This document shows positions 33,407-44,265 of a stretch of DNA of 64,000 nt, in pieces (positions within the stretch are counted from its first letter, which is position 1; every line of letters begins with the position of its first letter). The translations under genes were made by a program, and so were the position numbers. The notes beneath the pieces were generated by a model. That model searched no databases and had not been told where the DNA came from. It saw nothing but the letters and a program-made list of their open reading frames with translations. Source of the DNA: Phaseolus vulgaris (Eukaryota; Streptophyta; Magnoliopsida; Fabales; Fabaceae). The stretch spans positions 28,495,652 through 28,559,651 of the forward strand of contig NC_023750.2 in the NCBI RefSeq assembly GCF_000499845.2, given 5' to 3'.

Positions 33407-34373
33407 ATTACAAAAAGAGTTGAAAAAGGTTAATGAAAGGAATGAATACATTAAATAAATAAAAAAATTCTCATGCATCTAGCTCTAGGGTGAATGATTC
33501 TTTTGAGGAAAAGAGTCTTAGAATTAATGAATACTATCAACCCCCACCTAGAAGAGTTAGAAAAGAAAGAAAAGAAAGCTCAAAAGAGGTTAGGGTAGAT
33601 CTACCTCATTTCTATGGAAAAGAAAATGTTGAAACATATTTAGACTGGAAAATGAAGGTAGAACAACTTTTTGTCTGCCACCATGTGAGTGAGGAAAGAA
33701 AAGTACCCTTAGCCACCCTCAGTTTTCAAGATTATGCTAGGTCTTGGTGGACACAAAGGGAAACTAATGTTAGAATTGGCAGAAAATCAGAAATATGCAA
33801 TTGGGATGAATTGAAAATGTGTGTGAGAAGAAATTTTGTTCTGATTTCATCTGTAAAAGAGAAGAAGCTTAGAGAAGAAATAAAAGAGCTTGTAGAAAAA
33901 GGAAGAACCTTTATATATGGAGAAAAATAATATATTAGAAGAGAAAAAAGAGTTTAAAGAAAAATTTCAAGCTCTTGTAAGAAAGAAAGAAGAGAAGGAG
34001 AAAAGAGAAAGAGAGGAGGACGAAAGGGAAGATAGATAAGAGAAAGAAAAAGAAAGAAAAAGTGATGATAGAAAAGAAAAATACAAAAATCTCTTTTCCT
34101 GGAGTTGAATCAGATATCGATAACATTTTATCTTCTCTAGAAAACCCTTGTGAGTATGTGCTTGCAGAAAAATCTATGTTTGGAGCTGAACCAGATATAG
34201 ATATAAATGTTTCCTCCATAGAAAATACAGAAGAATGTTTGGTTGAAAAGGAAGAAGAAGAGGAAACCCACAAAGAAGAAAAGTCTTTTATGACACCCCC
34301 TAAAAGCATGGCAGAGAAAGAATCCTTAAAGGGGGGATTGCAATACTTTGAACTCTTCTTTTCAATCATATAA
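33407..34373 (+). pseudogene. gypsy gag fragment (element M)
   Basis: A KELKKVNERNEYIK segment precedes a long ORF (33490-33930) with RVDLPHFYGKENVETYLDWK, FQDYARSWW and NWDELKMCVRRNFV, the typical gypsy gag domain. The start codon assumed at 33490 is GTG, so the true start lies upstream, beyond K. After a stop at 33930, a Lys/Glu-rich low-complexity segment and a second acidic ORF (34062-34373) follow. No zinc knuckle is seen. Confidence 0.75.
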
Positions 34374-34515
34374 TGCTCATTCTTCTTTACAAAAATCTCA
34401 AAAACCAAACTTTGTGTTGCATAGCTTGGGCAATAAACAACACAAAGTGAACAAAAATATTTTTGAAAGGGGCCTTATGTTTTTCTTTAAAAAGAAATTT
34501 AAAGATCAAGGGCCT
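34374..34515 (+). other. Non-coding remainder of element M interior
   Basis: A/T-rich sequence between the gag remnant and the solo LTR, continuing at 35665-35848. No domain recognised. Confidence 0.5.
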
Positions 34516-35664
34516 TGTGCCGACCCGTCCTTGGGCGTTGACCAAAGTCAAACATACGATGGGACTCACCAAGGGGCTCCAAGGAGGAAGGTAAGCGTTG
34601 ACCGCCTTGGGCGTCGCTAGGTGTGGGCGTCGCCAGGTGTGGGCGTCGCCAGGTGTGAGCGTCGCCAGGTGTGAGCGTCGCCAGGTGTGGACGTCGTCGG
34701 GTGTGGGCGTCGCCGCTTTGGGCGTCGGCGGGTTTAGGCGTCACCCACCTTAAAGGCGTGAACCGTTATTCTGAGAGCGTGCGTTGGGCCAGATGGTGCC
34801 ACCCCCCGATACCCACGGGTAGGGAAGACCGTGGAGGGGGTGGCACAGTGAGAGGCCACGGCACGGGTGTGGAGGCCTCAGGCCTCGGTACATCAGAACA
34901 GTAATAAAGAGAATAGAAAGGTGGCTTCAAGGCCATGTTCCCAGTACCAACAGGGAGTGACATGACTCGTGAAGTACCCATGCGTGAGGTGTAGGACGTG
35001 GCGACCCACGCCACCTTTGGAGAATCGCTGGGACAGATATGACCCGGGAGAGGGCCACGTCCCAGGGTACTCTACGCGAATGGTGCGAGAGGAAGGCTAA
35101 GATACTCCCAGGGCGAGTGACTAAGGGCTGGGGCGCATGAGTTGGCACCCAGGTAGTCACCCCCTACGCCAGATGCACTTCGAGGAGGGAAGACTTACGT
35201 GCTGGAATTTCCCTAAGTTGGGTTACAGCGTCGTAAGGCCTTCCACGTGGAGTTGCGCTTAAGTCATAAGTGACACGTGGCATCAGCACTGAAACCCAAG
35301 GTATATAAGCTTTTTTGAAAGCTTAGTGAGGTACGTTCTGACATTCTTACACACACTTGAGTCATTTGTGAGCTTACACACTATACGCACGGGTGATTTG
35401 AGTACCAGAGAGAAGTTTGTTAGAATACAGTTACGCGCCTTCAAAGCACCACAATTACAATGTTCCGATACGGAGGTGCATAGTGTTTTCTGCCTACTAA
35501 CTTGAGTGTCGGAGTGCAAATGGCCGCTAGGGCGCCCATTGTTCTTCTCTGTTTCAGGTACTCACGACGGTGTAGGGTGAAGATCTGGAATCAAGAACGA
35601 GGGAGTCTTTGATACGCGAGTCGCAGCTACGCACTAACCACAATCTGGTCAACCGGCAGGAACA
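34516..35664 (+). mobile_element. Solo Tat-type LTR L
   Basis: 1149 bp, starting TGTGCCGACCCG and ending TCAACCGGCAGGAACA, like the LTR end of K. Flanked by GGCCT (34511-34515) and TGCCT (35665-35669), a target duplication with one mismatch. It has a TATA-like box (TATATAAG, about 35302) and a GC-rich minisatellite near its start. Confidence 0.8.
34609..34745 (+). repeat. 17-bp GC-rich minisatellite in LTR L
   Basis: About eight copies of GGGCGTCGCCAGGTGTG with single-base changes. The minus-strand ORF rich in HTWRRPHLATP is a shadow of it. Confidence 0.9.
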
Positions 35665-35848
35665 TGCCTTATTTTTGTTTAGTTTTCTTTTGTTTTAATT
35701 TTCCTCTAAAACAGAAATTTATCTCATGTTTGTTTGATGTTTAATGTAGATTGACATTTGACCCAAGAGGAAAACATCAAATAAACAGAGGCTGTTGTCA
35801 TTGAGCATCATTTAGATCTGAGGACAGATCTTTTCAAGAGGGAGGGAA
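35665..35848 (+). other. 3' internal end and polypurine tract of element M
   Basis: Short non-coding stretch ending AAGAGGGAGGGAA, a polypurine tract directly before the LTR. Confidence 0.6.
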
Positions 35849-36487
35849 TGATGGAAACTGTCCAGCCTCGAAACTTTCGGCCAAGAAGATAGACGAAGAT
35901 CGAGCTTTAATGAAGAGTTTGTAGAGTCTTTTTCTTCTTCTTAGCCTTGTAAAAATTGTATAGAGTAGTTAAGAAGTTTTAGGCCTTGTATCTTGGGCCA
36001 AAGTAGAGAAAGATGTAGATAGAAAACAAAGTAATGTGTAAAATAGTAAAAGAGGGGTGCAAATAGAAATGTAGGCAAGGAAGGCATGAGTCTCCACATG
36101 TCAATTCCTTAATGGAGAGGTTTTGCACCAATAAGGTGGTAACACTTGTCACTCTCATTTAGGAGTTTTTGAGAGACTTTCTCCTATAAATAGGAGTCTC
36201 TTATACATGTATTTCTTTAACTTGGAAATAGTAATGAAATGTTGCCTATTTTTGGCCATTCTACTTGTTCTTAAGTTCTCCCTAGGTTAGTCTCCTTCAA
36301 GACTTAGCCTGGACTCTTTCCTAGTGAGTTAGCCTCACCTCTCACTCTCACAAATTCCTAACTACACTTCAATCGATGGAAACTCCTCTTGAGTTTCTTT
36401 AATGCTTCCGCTCATCATATCTCCTTCATCATTCATCCAAAGAAGAAATTACAAAAATCACTAATAGAATAAGCGTGTTTTTCCATC
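35849..36487 (+). repeat. 3' LTR of gypsy element M
   Basis: 639 bp, TGATGGAAACTG to TTTTTCCATCA, with a TATA box (CTATAAATAGG, about 36184). No partner LTR lies in the window. Confidence 0.75.
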
Positions 36488-37320
36488 AGGATTCATCGCA
36501 GCAGATTGGTTATCCTCCCTACAAGGCACTACCTTTAGACCCCTATCATTCTCCCTACCTAGGATACACTTTTTTGGTCACTCACTCTTCATATAATGTA
36601 CTATTTCCTCGGACCAGGTGTATACGGAGGTTTCTCTTAAGAGAGTATCAGAACCCCAGGGGTACATGGCTCGATAGTCCATCACTCAAAATATCCAAAA
36701 CAAAGGAAAGCAAACAAGCGAGACACAGGCACTCATTCAGGCAATGAAAAACAAACGCGCATTCAAAGCAACGAAGATAATAGAAATAACAATTAGAATC
36801 GAACGAATGCAAAAACAGTCCTAGAACAATTGATAAAATCATAATGAAATCATTAAATGGTATTAGTGCATGCTCATGAATCAGGGGAGGTACCTTGTTT
36901 CGAAGAACGAGTTGAGGCGAGGAGGTTACTCAGAATGAGGAAGGAAGTTCAAAGAGTTTGAGTTTCGTAGAAGGAAATGGAATAGTGAGAAAACGACGAA
37001 GTTTCAAACGTTATATAACCCAATGTTGGGAAGGGTAAGGGGCAATAAGTCCTGGTCGTTGATGAAAGGCCACGTATGTGCCTGTGATGGAGTATGGTGA
37101 AACATCCACTCAAAAATGCTTCATCCGTCGCGCTGTGTGCGCCACTACCCACAAGACACATAAGGCACCAAGGGAGAGCAGATAGCCCCTTCGAAGAAGC
37201 AAGTCATCTCGAGCCTGGGAGGCTTTTGTACTGAACCAGAGCGCTCAGAGCTCAGTGCTCGCTGGTCAAAGTTCAGCATCTGCCTCAAATAGGTCAACTC
37301 AATTTTGGCACCAAGTTGAT
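36488..37320. other. Unassigned repetitive-looking stretch
   Basis: No convincing ORF. The sequence looks like internal or flanking DNA of an old gypsy element (purine/pyrimidine strand bias, AGCGCTCAGAGCTCAGTGCTCG tract near 37240) but matches nothing else here. Confidence 0.3.
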
Positions 37321-37571
37321 GGGTCATGTGGTTGGGCTCAAGAGATGTGTTAACTCTTTTCCATATACTTAATGTAACCCCCTGTGTTTAAGGCCCAGGC
37401 GGTCAGCAAGGGGTAATAATGGACTTAGGGGTACGCTTAGTGCGTATGGGTCTAATGCGAGAAACATGTTTCCTCCAAACCTAAGCCTATGTGTGTTAGG
37501 GCACAATGAGCAGGTTGCATGTATGATACGTAGCGCCTCACCGAGGGTGCCTACGTGAAGCAGATTGGACC
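37321..37571 (+). mobile_element. Old Tat-like LTR O, first part (rest about 48916-49345)
   Basis: Across the N insertion, 37321-37576 joins 48916 onwards. The combined sequence has CTATAAAAGGG (about 49121) and the segment ACTTGATCGTCGGAGTGC (about 49188). That segment resembles the R-U5 of Tat-type LTRs L and G (ACTTGAGTGTCGGAGTGC, ACTTGAGCGTCGGAGTGC). Ends are uncertain. Confidence 0.5.
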
Positions 37572-37576
37572 CCTGA

Positions 37577-38105
37577 TGATGTAGACCAAGGAGAGAGGAC
37601 GCTTGAGGCCCAAGCCCAACAAACTCAAGCCCAATCTGAGGCCCAAGCCCAACCTATGATTACTTCATCTATCATGCCTCAAAGAATTACTAGAAGCAAA
37701 GCACAAACTTTAGGAGATGAACATCAATTAATGTCTCTTTTTGTAGTATCTTTAGAATAGATTTAAAATAGAACATAAAAGATAAATAGTGGAAAAGTCA
37801 CATTTTCTAGAATAGGAGTGACTTGTTTGGGGCGGGCCTTTTCACTTCCTTTTGCCTTGTTATGACCGACCCTCTACACTATATAAAGAGGAGCTTGGCT
37901 CTTGTAAAGACACATTGATATTGAATTTTGAAAGTAAAGTTACTCCTCTCAAATTGAGAGAGATTTTGTGAGACTTGTCCTCCTTCTCCTAGTCTTATCT
38001 TGTGAGTCTTTGGGAGCTCTCAAGTGGCGGCAACCTTCACTCATCTTGGAGCCTATTCACCTTCCAAGTGGCATGTTCATCTTCCCTTTCATCAACCACA
38101 AAAGT
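37577..38105 (+). mobile_element. Solo gypsy LTR N, first part (rest 48732-48910)
   Basis: Starts TGATGTAGACCAAGG with the polyprotein tail (Gln/Ala-rich, then RITRSKAQTLGDEH), a TATA box (CTATATAAAG, about 37881) and the CAAGTGGCGGCAA segment shared with A, B and the 1306-2384 LTR. It ends CTCACATCA at 48910. CCTGA at 37572-37576 and 48911-48915 is a perfect duplication. It is split by copia C. Confidence 0.85.
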
Positions 38106-38262
38106 CTTTTATAAGAAGCCATCTGCACTGGATAGGACTCGAACCCAAGTCCAAAATTAATATTGGAAGCAAATTGTAGGTTTTAGGCAAAAATCGAACC
38201 CAAGACCCTTCAGAAACCAAGGAAGCATCAATCACTAGACCAGACAAGTTCTTTGGTCATAT
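38106..38262 (-). repeat. tRNA-related inverted arm, left
   Basis: The minus strand reads TGGTCTAGTGATTGATGC then TTGGGTTCGATTTTTGCC, resembling RNA polymerase III A and B boxes. A second GGGTTCGAGTCC lies at about 38137-38150. Part of the arm (about 38206-38262) is inverted-repeated at 39176-39236. SINE-like origin is a guess. Confidence 0.4.
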
Positions 38263-39175
38263 TACCATTTTTATTATACTTATTATTATTAATACAATTT
38301 ATACATATTATTATTTATACAATTTATACATATTATTATTAATACAATTTATACTTATTATTATTAATATAACTTATACATATTATTATTAATATAATTT
38401 ATACTTATTATTATTAATATAATTTATACATGTTATTAATATAATTTATACATATTATTATTAAAATAATTTATACTTATTATTATTAATATAATTTATA
38501 CATATTATTAATATAATTTATACATATTATTATTAATATAATTTATACAATTTATAATAATAATAATAATATAAATTATATTCATATTATTAATATTATA
38601 TTCAATATTCATATTCTTAATATTATTAATAATATTAATAATATTTTTAATGTTATTAATAATATTGTTAATATTATATTCATATTATTAATATTATATT
38701 TCATATTATTATTATATTCATATTATTAATATTATATTCATTTTATTAATATTATTAATATTATATTCATATTATTAATATTATTAGTATTATTAATATT
38801 ATATTTATTTTATTAATATTATTAATATTATATTCATATTATTAATATTATTAGTATTATTAATATTATTAGTATTATTAATTTTATTAGTATTATTAAT
38901 ATTATTAGTATTATAAAATATTATTAGTATTATTAATATTATTTTTATTATTAATATTATTAGTATTATTAATGTTATTAGTATTATTAGTATTATAAAA
39001 TATTTTTAGTATTATTAATATTATTAGTATTTTTAGTATTATTAGTATTATTAATATTATTAGTATTATTAGTATTATTAATATTATTAGTATTATTAAT
39101 ATTATTAGTATTATAAATATTATTAATATTATTAGTATTATTAGTATTATTATTAATAATAAGTATAATAAAAAT
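38263..39175. repeat. AT-only microsatellite block, about 0.9 kb
   Basis: Almost purely A/T: ATTATTAATATAATTTATAC units in the first third, then TATTATTAATATTATTAG units. The Asn-rich minus-strand ORF within it is a shadow. Confidence 0.95.
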
Positions 39176-39240
39176 CATAATTATACACAAGAAGTTGACT
39201 GTTGTAGTGGTTAAGTTTTCCCTAGTCACTGAAGGAACCT
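39176..39240 (+). repeat. tRNA-related inverted arm, right
   Basis: AAGAAGTTGACTGTTGTAGTGG then CTGAAGGAACC aligns with the complement of the left arm (AAGAACTTGTCTGG...CTGAAGGGTC), so both arms point away from the AT block. Confidence 0.45.
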
Positions 39241-39751
39241 CTCAGCAATTGTATAACCAAATTTCAAAAATGTGATCAGCTTTCAACACAGCTTCATTGA
39301 CCAAGGATTCTTTCATAAATGTGATCTACAACAAACATAATTTCAAAAAGAATTAAATCCATTCTTTTCACAGTGCTGTCAGACACAAAACAATCGGTTG
39401 TTTCGAGGAAACAATCGGTTGTTTTTCTGCAGCATTAAAACTGATTTTGAATTTTTAAACATGAGCAAAAAGGATTCAAAGCAGATGAATTTGAACATTT
39501 TAAAAGAGATATTTAAGCATGAATATGAACATAAACAGGAATTAAAGATAAAGATAAGGAAGGTCTTATCCTTTATGATGTTCCTTCAATCAGCCATATG
39601 CTTTTGATCAAGAAGCCTCTTTTGACCATTGAGAGCCTTTGGACAGATACAGAACATTGATTCAGCTTCAATGTTAAACTTTTTCTTCCAAGAACTTGAT
39701 CAAATGACTCAGTCCCTCATATTTCTCTAGATTTCCTGCATAAACATGAAT
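39241..39751 (-). mobile_element. Truncated interior of copia element C
   Basis: No ORF. It includes a 21-bp-spaced AAACAATCGG pair at 39388/39409, the signature of this family, so it is assigned to C. Protease, integrase and RT are absent. Confidence 0.5.
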
Positions 39752-40878
39752 TCAAGCAACAAGGTTTGGTCCCCTTACAAATGTGTGTCCATTTGGTTTC
39801 TTTTTCTCATTTGAAACCTCACAACCTTTAGGAATCCATTTCTTGAAGCCTCTGTGAACTGAAAACTTTCTTATTTTGCAGAATCTAACCGAATGGCCTT
39901 TCTTCATGCAATAAAAGCATGTAACAACCGGTTGTTTCAACTTAACAATCGGTTGTTTTACTGGCTTTCTTGAATTTTTTTTTTTTGAAAACTTATCTTG
40001 TTTGTTTTGTGGATTAAAACCTAAACCAGCTTTTCCAAAAACACAGTTTTGAGATGCCAAGACATTCTCAAAGTTAGATTTTCCTTTTGAAAGCTTATCC
40101 ACAATATTAACAAGATAATGCACTTTCTTTTCAAGGTTTTCACAATTTTCACAAATGAGAGTGTCACACTTGCAAGAAGAGCTTTTGAAATGAGTTTCAA
40201 GATTTTTAAAATCCCTTTTTGATTTTTCCAACTCTTCTTCAAGTGCCTCACTCTCTTTTCAAGCCAGCTGTCAAGTTCTTTCAATTGGTTGTTTGAAAGA
40301 ACCAATCAATTAGCTTCATCATGTGTTTCTTGAAAAGCTTCAAGCAATTCACTATAATTTTGTTCATTTAAAGAAGCACATGAACTTACTTCACTTGAGC
40401 TGCAAGACTCGTCATTTCCTTCAGCAATCAAGCATATATTTGCCCTTTCTTCTTCACTAGATTATGAGCTTGATGAGGATACTTCATTCTCATCCCAAGC
40501 TATGTAGGACCTTTTAGTCTTTCCCTTCTTTTCTTTGTAGCTTGACTTCTTCTCCTTGCTTTCTTTGTTTGGGCAATCTGCCTTTATGTGCCCTTGCTCA
40601 CCACAACCAAAACAAGTATAGTTATTGGAATTAAAATCATTGGATTTTTTGTTTCCATACCTTTCTTTGTTGTTGTCTTTGTTGCAGTTCCTTTTCAAGA
40701 ATTTGCTAAACTTTCTGGATAGCAAACTAAGGTTCTCTTCATCACTATCATCACTGGATTCTTGCTTGCCTTTGTGCTTGACAGCTTTTAAGGCAATACT
40801 CCTTACATGCTTGTCTTCACTTTCTTGAACATTGAGTCGATTCATCTCTAACTCATGTTCCCTAAGTTTGCCAAACAA
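39752..40878 (-). pseudogene. Sirevirus-like gag, C-terminal half (element C)
   Basis: Holds two CCHC-like knuckles, CFGCGEQGHIKADC (about 40600) and CFYCMKKGHSVRFC (about 39900), with a Lys-rich and coiled-coil-like part between. Stops and frame changes near 40462 and 40200-40310. A 21-bp-spaced motif pair (39922/39943) lies in coding sequence just before the second knuckle. Confidence 0.8.
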
Positions 40879-40883
40879 AGAAG

Positions 40884-41864
40884 TGATATGATTCCACTAG
40901 CTAGATGTAGATGATTCTTTGACATTTTATGGAATCAACTTGAGTCGAAGAATGAATAAGCACTTTTAATAGAATTGGATCAATGTTTTATGTTTCAAGA
41001 ACTCACCAAAACTTGCACCAAACACCAAACTCACATGGAAGATCCATCTCTTGCCAATTGAACCGATTAAATTGAACAAGAAAGCAAATGCACCGTTTAA
41101 AAAGCTTAAGGAATGAAATGCACCAAACAAATTAAGAAGAAATGAAGAAGAAACAACTGAATCCAGCAAAAGAGCATAAGAACCGAACACTACAAGAAAT
41201 TAAGCTCAAGACACCGAATAGAAAGAACCTAGACATGTTTTAGAAATCGAATGAACTTGGAAATGAAATGAAAAGATGAAGGAGAGAAGAACTTATGAGG
41301 ATGGAGAGCTTGGTTAATGATCACGCCACTTGAAATGTGAAGGCTCCTAGATAAGTGAGCAAATGCCGCCACTTGAGAGAACCAAGGCACTCAAGATAAG
41401 ACAAGGTAGAGGAGAAGAGAAAGTTCTCACACAATTCTCTCTCAATTTGAGTAGAGTTTCTCTATAGCCAAATTCCAATCTGAATTATGAAGGACCTAAG
41501 CCCTTCTTTTATAGGAGCAAGGGCCGGTCATTACATAGCTTATTCCCTAAGCTACCCAAAAAAGCTCCTAAGCTCACGCCCCCCCCCTACTGAGCTCACT
41601 CCCAAGCTTCTAGAATTTCCAAAACTAAAGCCTAAAGATGCTTTGACAAAAGAGGTGTCTAATGTTTCCCTCTAAGAACCTTTTATTACACAAGAAACTA
41701 TTAAAAGAGAAAATAATCTCCCACTATTTCCTAATTCCTTAAATGTGCTTCTTATAAGCCTATGAGGTGGGCTATTGACTCCTTGAGCGTTTACCACTTG
41801 GGCCTCTACCTCTTCTTGTCCTTGATTATTGGCTTCCATTGCTTCTTGATCTTGATCTCCATCA
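40884..41864 (-). repeat. 3' LTR of element B
   Basis: 981 bp. The minus-strand start TGATGGAGATCAAG follows the purine tract CTCGGGGAGTA; the polyprotein frame extends about 60 codons into it. Confidence 0.92.
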
Positions 41865-42079
41865 TACTCCCCGAGTTGGAGAGAATTCGACCACGAATTC
41901 TGGAGACCTACAGAGAAAGGAGTTAGATCACTAATATTAAAAGTATGACTACCAAGGTATGTATCAGGCATATCTAACTCATAAGCATTGTTATTAATCC
42001 TCTTTAGGACTTGGAAAGGTCCATCACCACGAGGAATTAGTTTGGACTTCCTTTGAGTAGGAAAACGATCTTTTCTCAA
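41672..42079 (-). pseudogene. gypsy integrase C-terminal domain and tail (element B)
   Basis: Starts in the [20 protein letters not shown] segment, goes on with [18 protein letters not shown] and ends within the LTR. An in-frame stop just upstream (about 42092) and a frame difference separate it from RT. The catalytic integrase core is missing. Confidence 0.8.
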
Positions 42080-42152
42080 GTGAAGCCAAACCTAATCACC
42101 CTCATTAAATAACAATGCTTTTCTCCTTTTATTGGCAAGTTCAGCATACTTG

Positions 42153-44075
42153 TCAACCTTCTTCCCAATTCTCAGCTTGATCCACATGGACCCCTTTGCT
42201 ACTCACAACAAACCCTAGGAATTCTATATGATCAAGTGCAAACATACATTTAGCAAGGTTAGCATACAAATGTTCCTTCCTAAGGGTTTCCAAGACTTGT
42301 CTAACATGCAACCTATGGTCATTCAAAGATAAGCTATAAATGAGGATATCATCAAAATAAACAACAACAAACTTACCAATGAAAGGTCTCAAAACATGAT
42401 GCATGAGGCGCATGAAAGTACTTGGAGCATTAGTTAAACCAAATGGCATAACTAACCACTCATATAAACCAAAGTTGGTCTTAAAGGCCATCTTCCATTC
42501 ATTACCCGGTTTTATACGGATTTGATTGTAGCCGCTTTTAAGATCAATCTTTGTGAAAATTTTAGAACCATGCAATTCATCCAACAAATCATCAAGCCTA
42601 GGTATGGGATGCCTATACTTAATTGTAATGTTATTGATAGCCCTACAATCCGAACACATCCTCCATGAGCCATCTTTCTTAGGGACAAGGATAATAGGCA
42701 TAGCACAAGGGTTCATGCTATCTTGGACCCAACCTTTTTCAATCAAAGCCTCAATTTGTTGGCGAATTTCCTTGGTTTCACTTGGATTGGTCCTATAGGC
42801 CGGACGATTGGGTAAAGAAGATCTTGGAATCAAATCAATTTGGTGTTCAATCCCTCTCAAAGGTGGAAGGCCGTTTGGAGGATCTTGAAACACATCTTGA
42901 AATTCCTTTACCAAATTATCCAAGCAATGAGGACTATCAACAAGAGGTTCTAACTTAAGAGGTCTAGGGATAGCTAAGAATATAGGATTGTGAGCCACTA
43001 TTTCCCTTTGAACCTCATGCCTAGACACAAGAAGCATAGGCTTAGGACTTTTTTCTTTTTCACTCTCCCTCTTTTTCTTCATAAGAATTTGGTCCTCATG
43101 GACTTCTCTTAGAGAGAGGGATTTCAAAGTAACCTTGTGACCATGGAAATCAAAAGAAAGTTTGTTGGTAAAGCCATCATGAAAAACTTTTCTATCATAT
43201 TGCCAAGGCCTTCCCAAAAGAACATGTGTTGCTTCCATGGGCACAACATCACATAATACCTCATCTTTGTATTTTCCAATAGATAAATGGATGAGGACTT
43301 GCTTATTCACAACTATTTCTCCTACTTCACTAAGCCATTGCAATTTGTTGGGCTTTGTATGAGAGATAGTAGGCAATCCAAGTTTATCTACTACTCTTGT
43401 ACTAGCCACATTAGCACAACTACCCTCATCCACTATTAAGGAACAAATGTTGTTTTGAATAAGAAATCTTGTATGGAAAATATTTTCCCTTTGACTTTCA
43501 TTAAAAGGTTGTGAAACTTGTCGAAGAAGTCTTCTCACAACTAACAAATCTCCTTCAAGTGGACTTTCACTCTCATTCTCACTAGATGCTCTAGAATGTG
43601 AAGAATGCCTAGGTGAATCCGAATCATGCTCACTCATGACAATGCCATTATGCACAAACATATTCCTTTTAGAAGGACAATTAGCCGCAATGTGACCATA
43701 ACCCATACACTTAAAGCATTTCTTACTAGACGATTTAGTTGGTGATTTAGGCATAGAAGTAGAAGGCTTAGATTCCTTTGGTTTGAAAGAAGAATCTTTA
43801 GAAGGAAATTTAGAAAAATACTTTTTGTTCTTCCAAGAATTGTTGCAGTAACCATCATTGGGAGCATTTTTGAAAGTATTTTTCTTAGCAATTTGGGCTT
43901 CCACCTTCATTGCAAGATGAACCAAAGAACCCAATGATGAATACTCTTGAAGCTCAACAATATCTTGAATATCCTTCCTTAGAACACTCACAGACCTAGC
44001 TATCAAAGCTTCCTCACTCTCACGCATATCTACCTTAAGCAAAAGCATTTCTAATTCTTTGAAATAAGCATCCAC
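42153..44075 (-). CDS. gypsy gag C-terminus, protease and RT (element B)
   Basis: 640 uninterrupted codons: gag helix region, CCHC knuckle CFKCMGYGHIAANC, protease (SLIVDEGSCANV, where sister copies have DGG; LLGRPW), then RT with RAINNITIKYRHPIPRLDDL, FGLTNAPSTFM and the catalytic VVYFDDILIY. It ends a few codons after FLGFVVSSKGV, where the deletion begins. The first residue at 44075 is not a true start; gag really starts at 44742 and a frameshift near 44090-44300 breaks it. Confidence 0.9.
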   Translation of the reverse strand: MDAYFKELEMLLLKVDMRESEEALIARSVSVLRKDIQDIVELQEYSSLGSLVHLAMKVEAQIAKKNTFKNAPNDGYCNNSWKNKKYFSKFPSKDSSFKPKESKPSTSMPKSPTKSSSKKCFKCMGYGHIAANCPSKRNMFVHNGIVMSEHDSDSPRHSSHSRASSENESESPLEGDLLVVRRLLRQVSQPFNESQRENIFHTRFLIQNNICSLIVDEGSCANVASTRVVDKLGLPTISHTKPNKLQWLSEVGEIVVNKQVLIHLSIGKYKDEVLCDVVPMEATHVLLGRPWQYDRKVFHDGFTNKLSFDFHGHKVTLKSLSLREVHEDQILMKKKRESEKEKSPKPMLLVSRHEVQREIVAHNPIFLAIPRPLKLEPLVDSPHCLDNLVKEFQDVFQDPPNGLPPLRGIEHQIDLIPRSSLPNRPAYRTNPSETKEIRQQIEALIEKGWVQDSMNPCAMPIILVPKKDGSWRMCSDCRAINNITIKYRHPIPRLDDLLDELHGSKIFTKIDLKSGYNQIRIKPGNEWKMAFKTNFGLYEWLVMPFGLTNAPSTFMRLMHHVLRPFIGKFVVVYFDDILIYSLSLNDHRLHVRQVLETLRKEHLYANLAKCMFALDHIEFLGFVVSSKGVHVDQAENWEEG

Positions 44076-44265
44076 ACTTAGCGTGCCTTGTTGAAACGTT
44101 GGAGTCTCAACATGAGGTCTTTCCTAAAGTGTGGTGGCACCAACCTAAGGCGCATTTGATCCTTTAAAGAGTTCCAAGAGTCCACGGGAGGACCCTTGTG
44201 ATAGATAATGTCCTTTACAAAACTATGCCACCCTTTCATGGCATAATCACTAAACTCTAAGGTGG

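Larger units (their letters stand above)
33407..36487 (+). mobile_element. Ty3/gypsy element M, 3' half
   Basis: Begins inside gag where K was inserted, contains solo LTR L, and ends with a 3' LTR. No protease, RT or integrase is visible between gag and the LTR, so it has a large internal deletion. The 5' end is not in the window. Confidence 0.75.

Noticed and set aside
34499..34744. Minus-strand ORF with repeated HTWRRPHLATP units, superficially a repeat protein.
   Set aside because: It is a shadow of the 17-bp minisatellite in LTR L.
38130..38262. Possible functional tRNA gene because of B-box-like GGGTTCGA strings.
   Set aside because: I could not place a complete cloverleaf or anticodon arm; only SINE-like box similarity is supportable.
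38993..39229. Asn/Thr-rich minus-strand ORF.
   Set aside because: It is a translation of the AT-only microsatellite.
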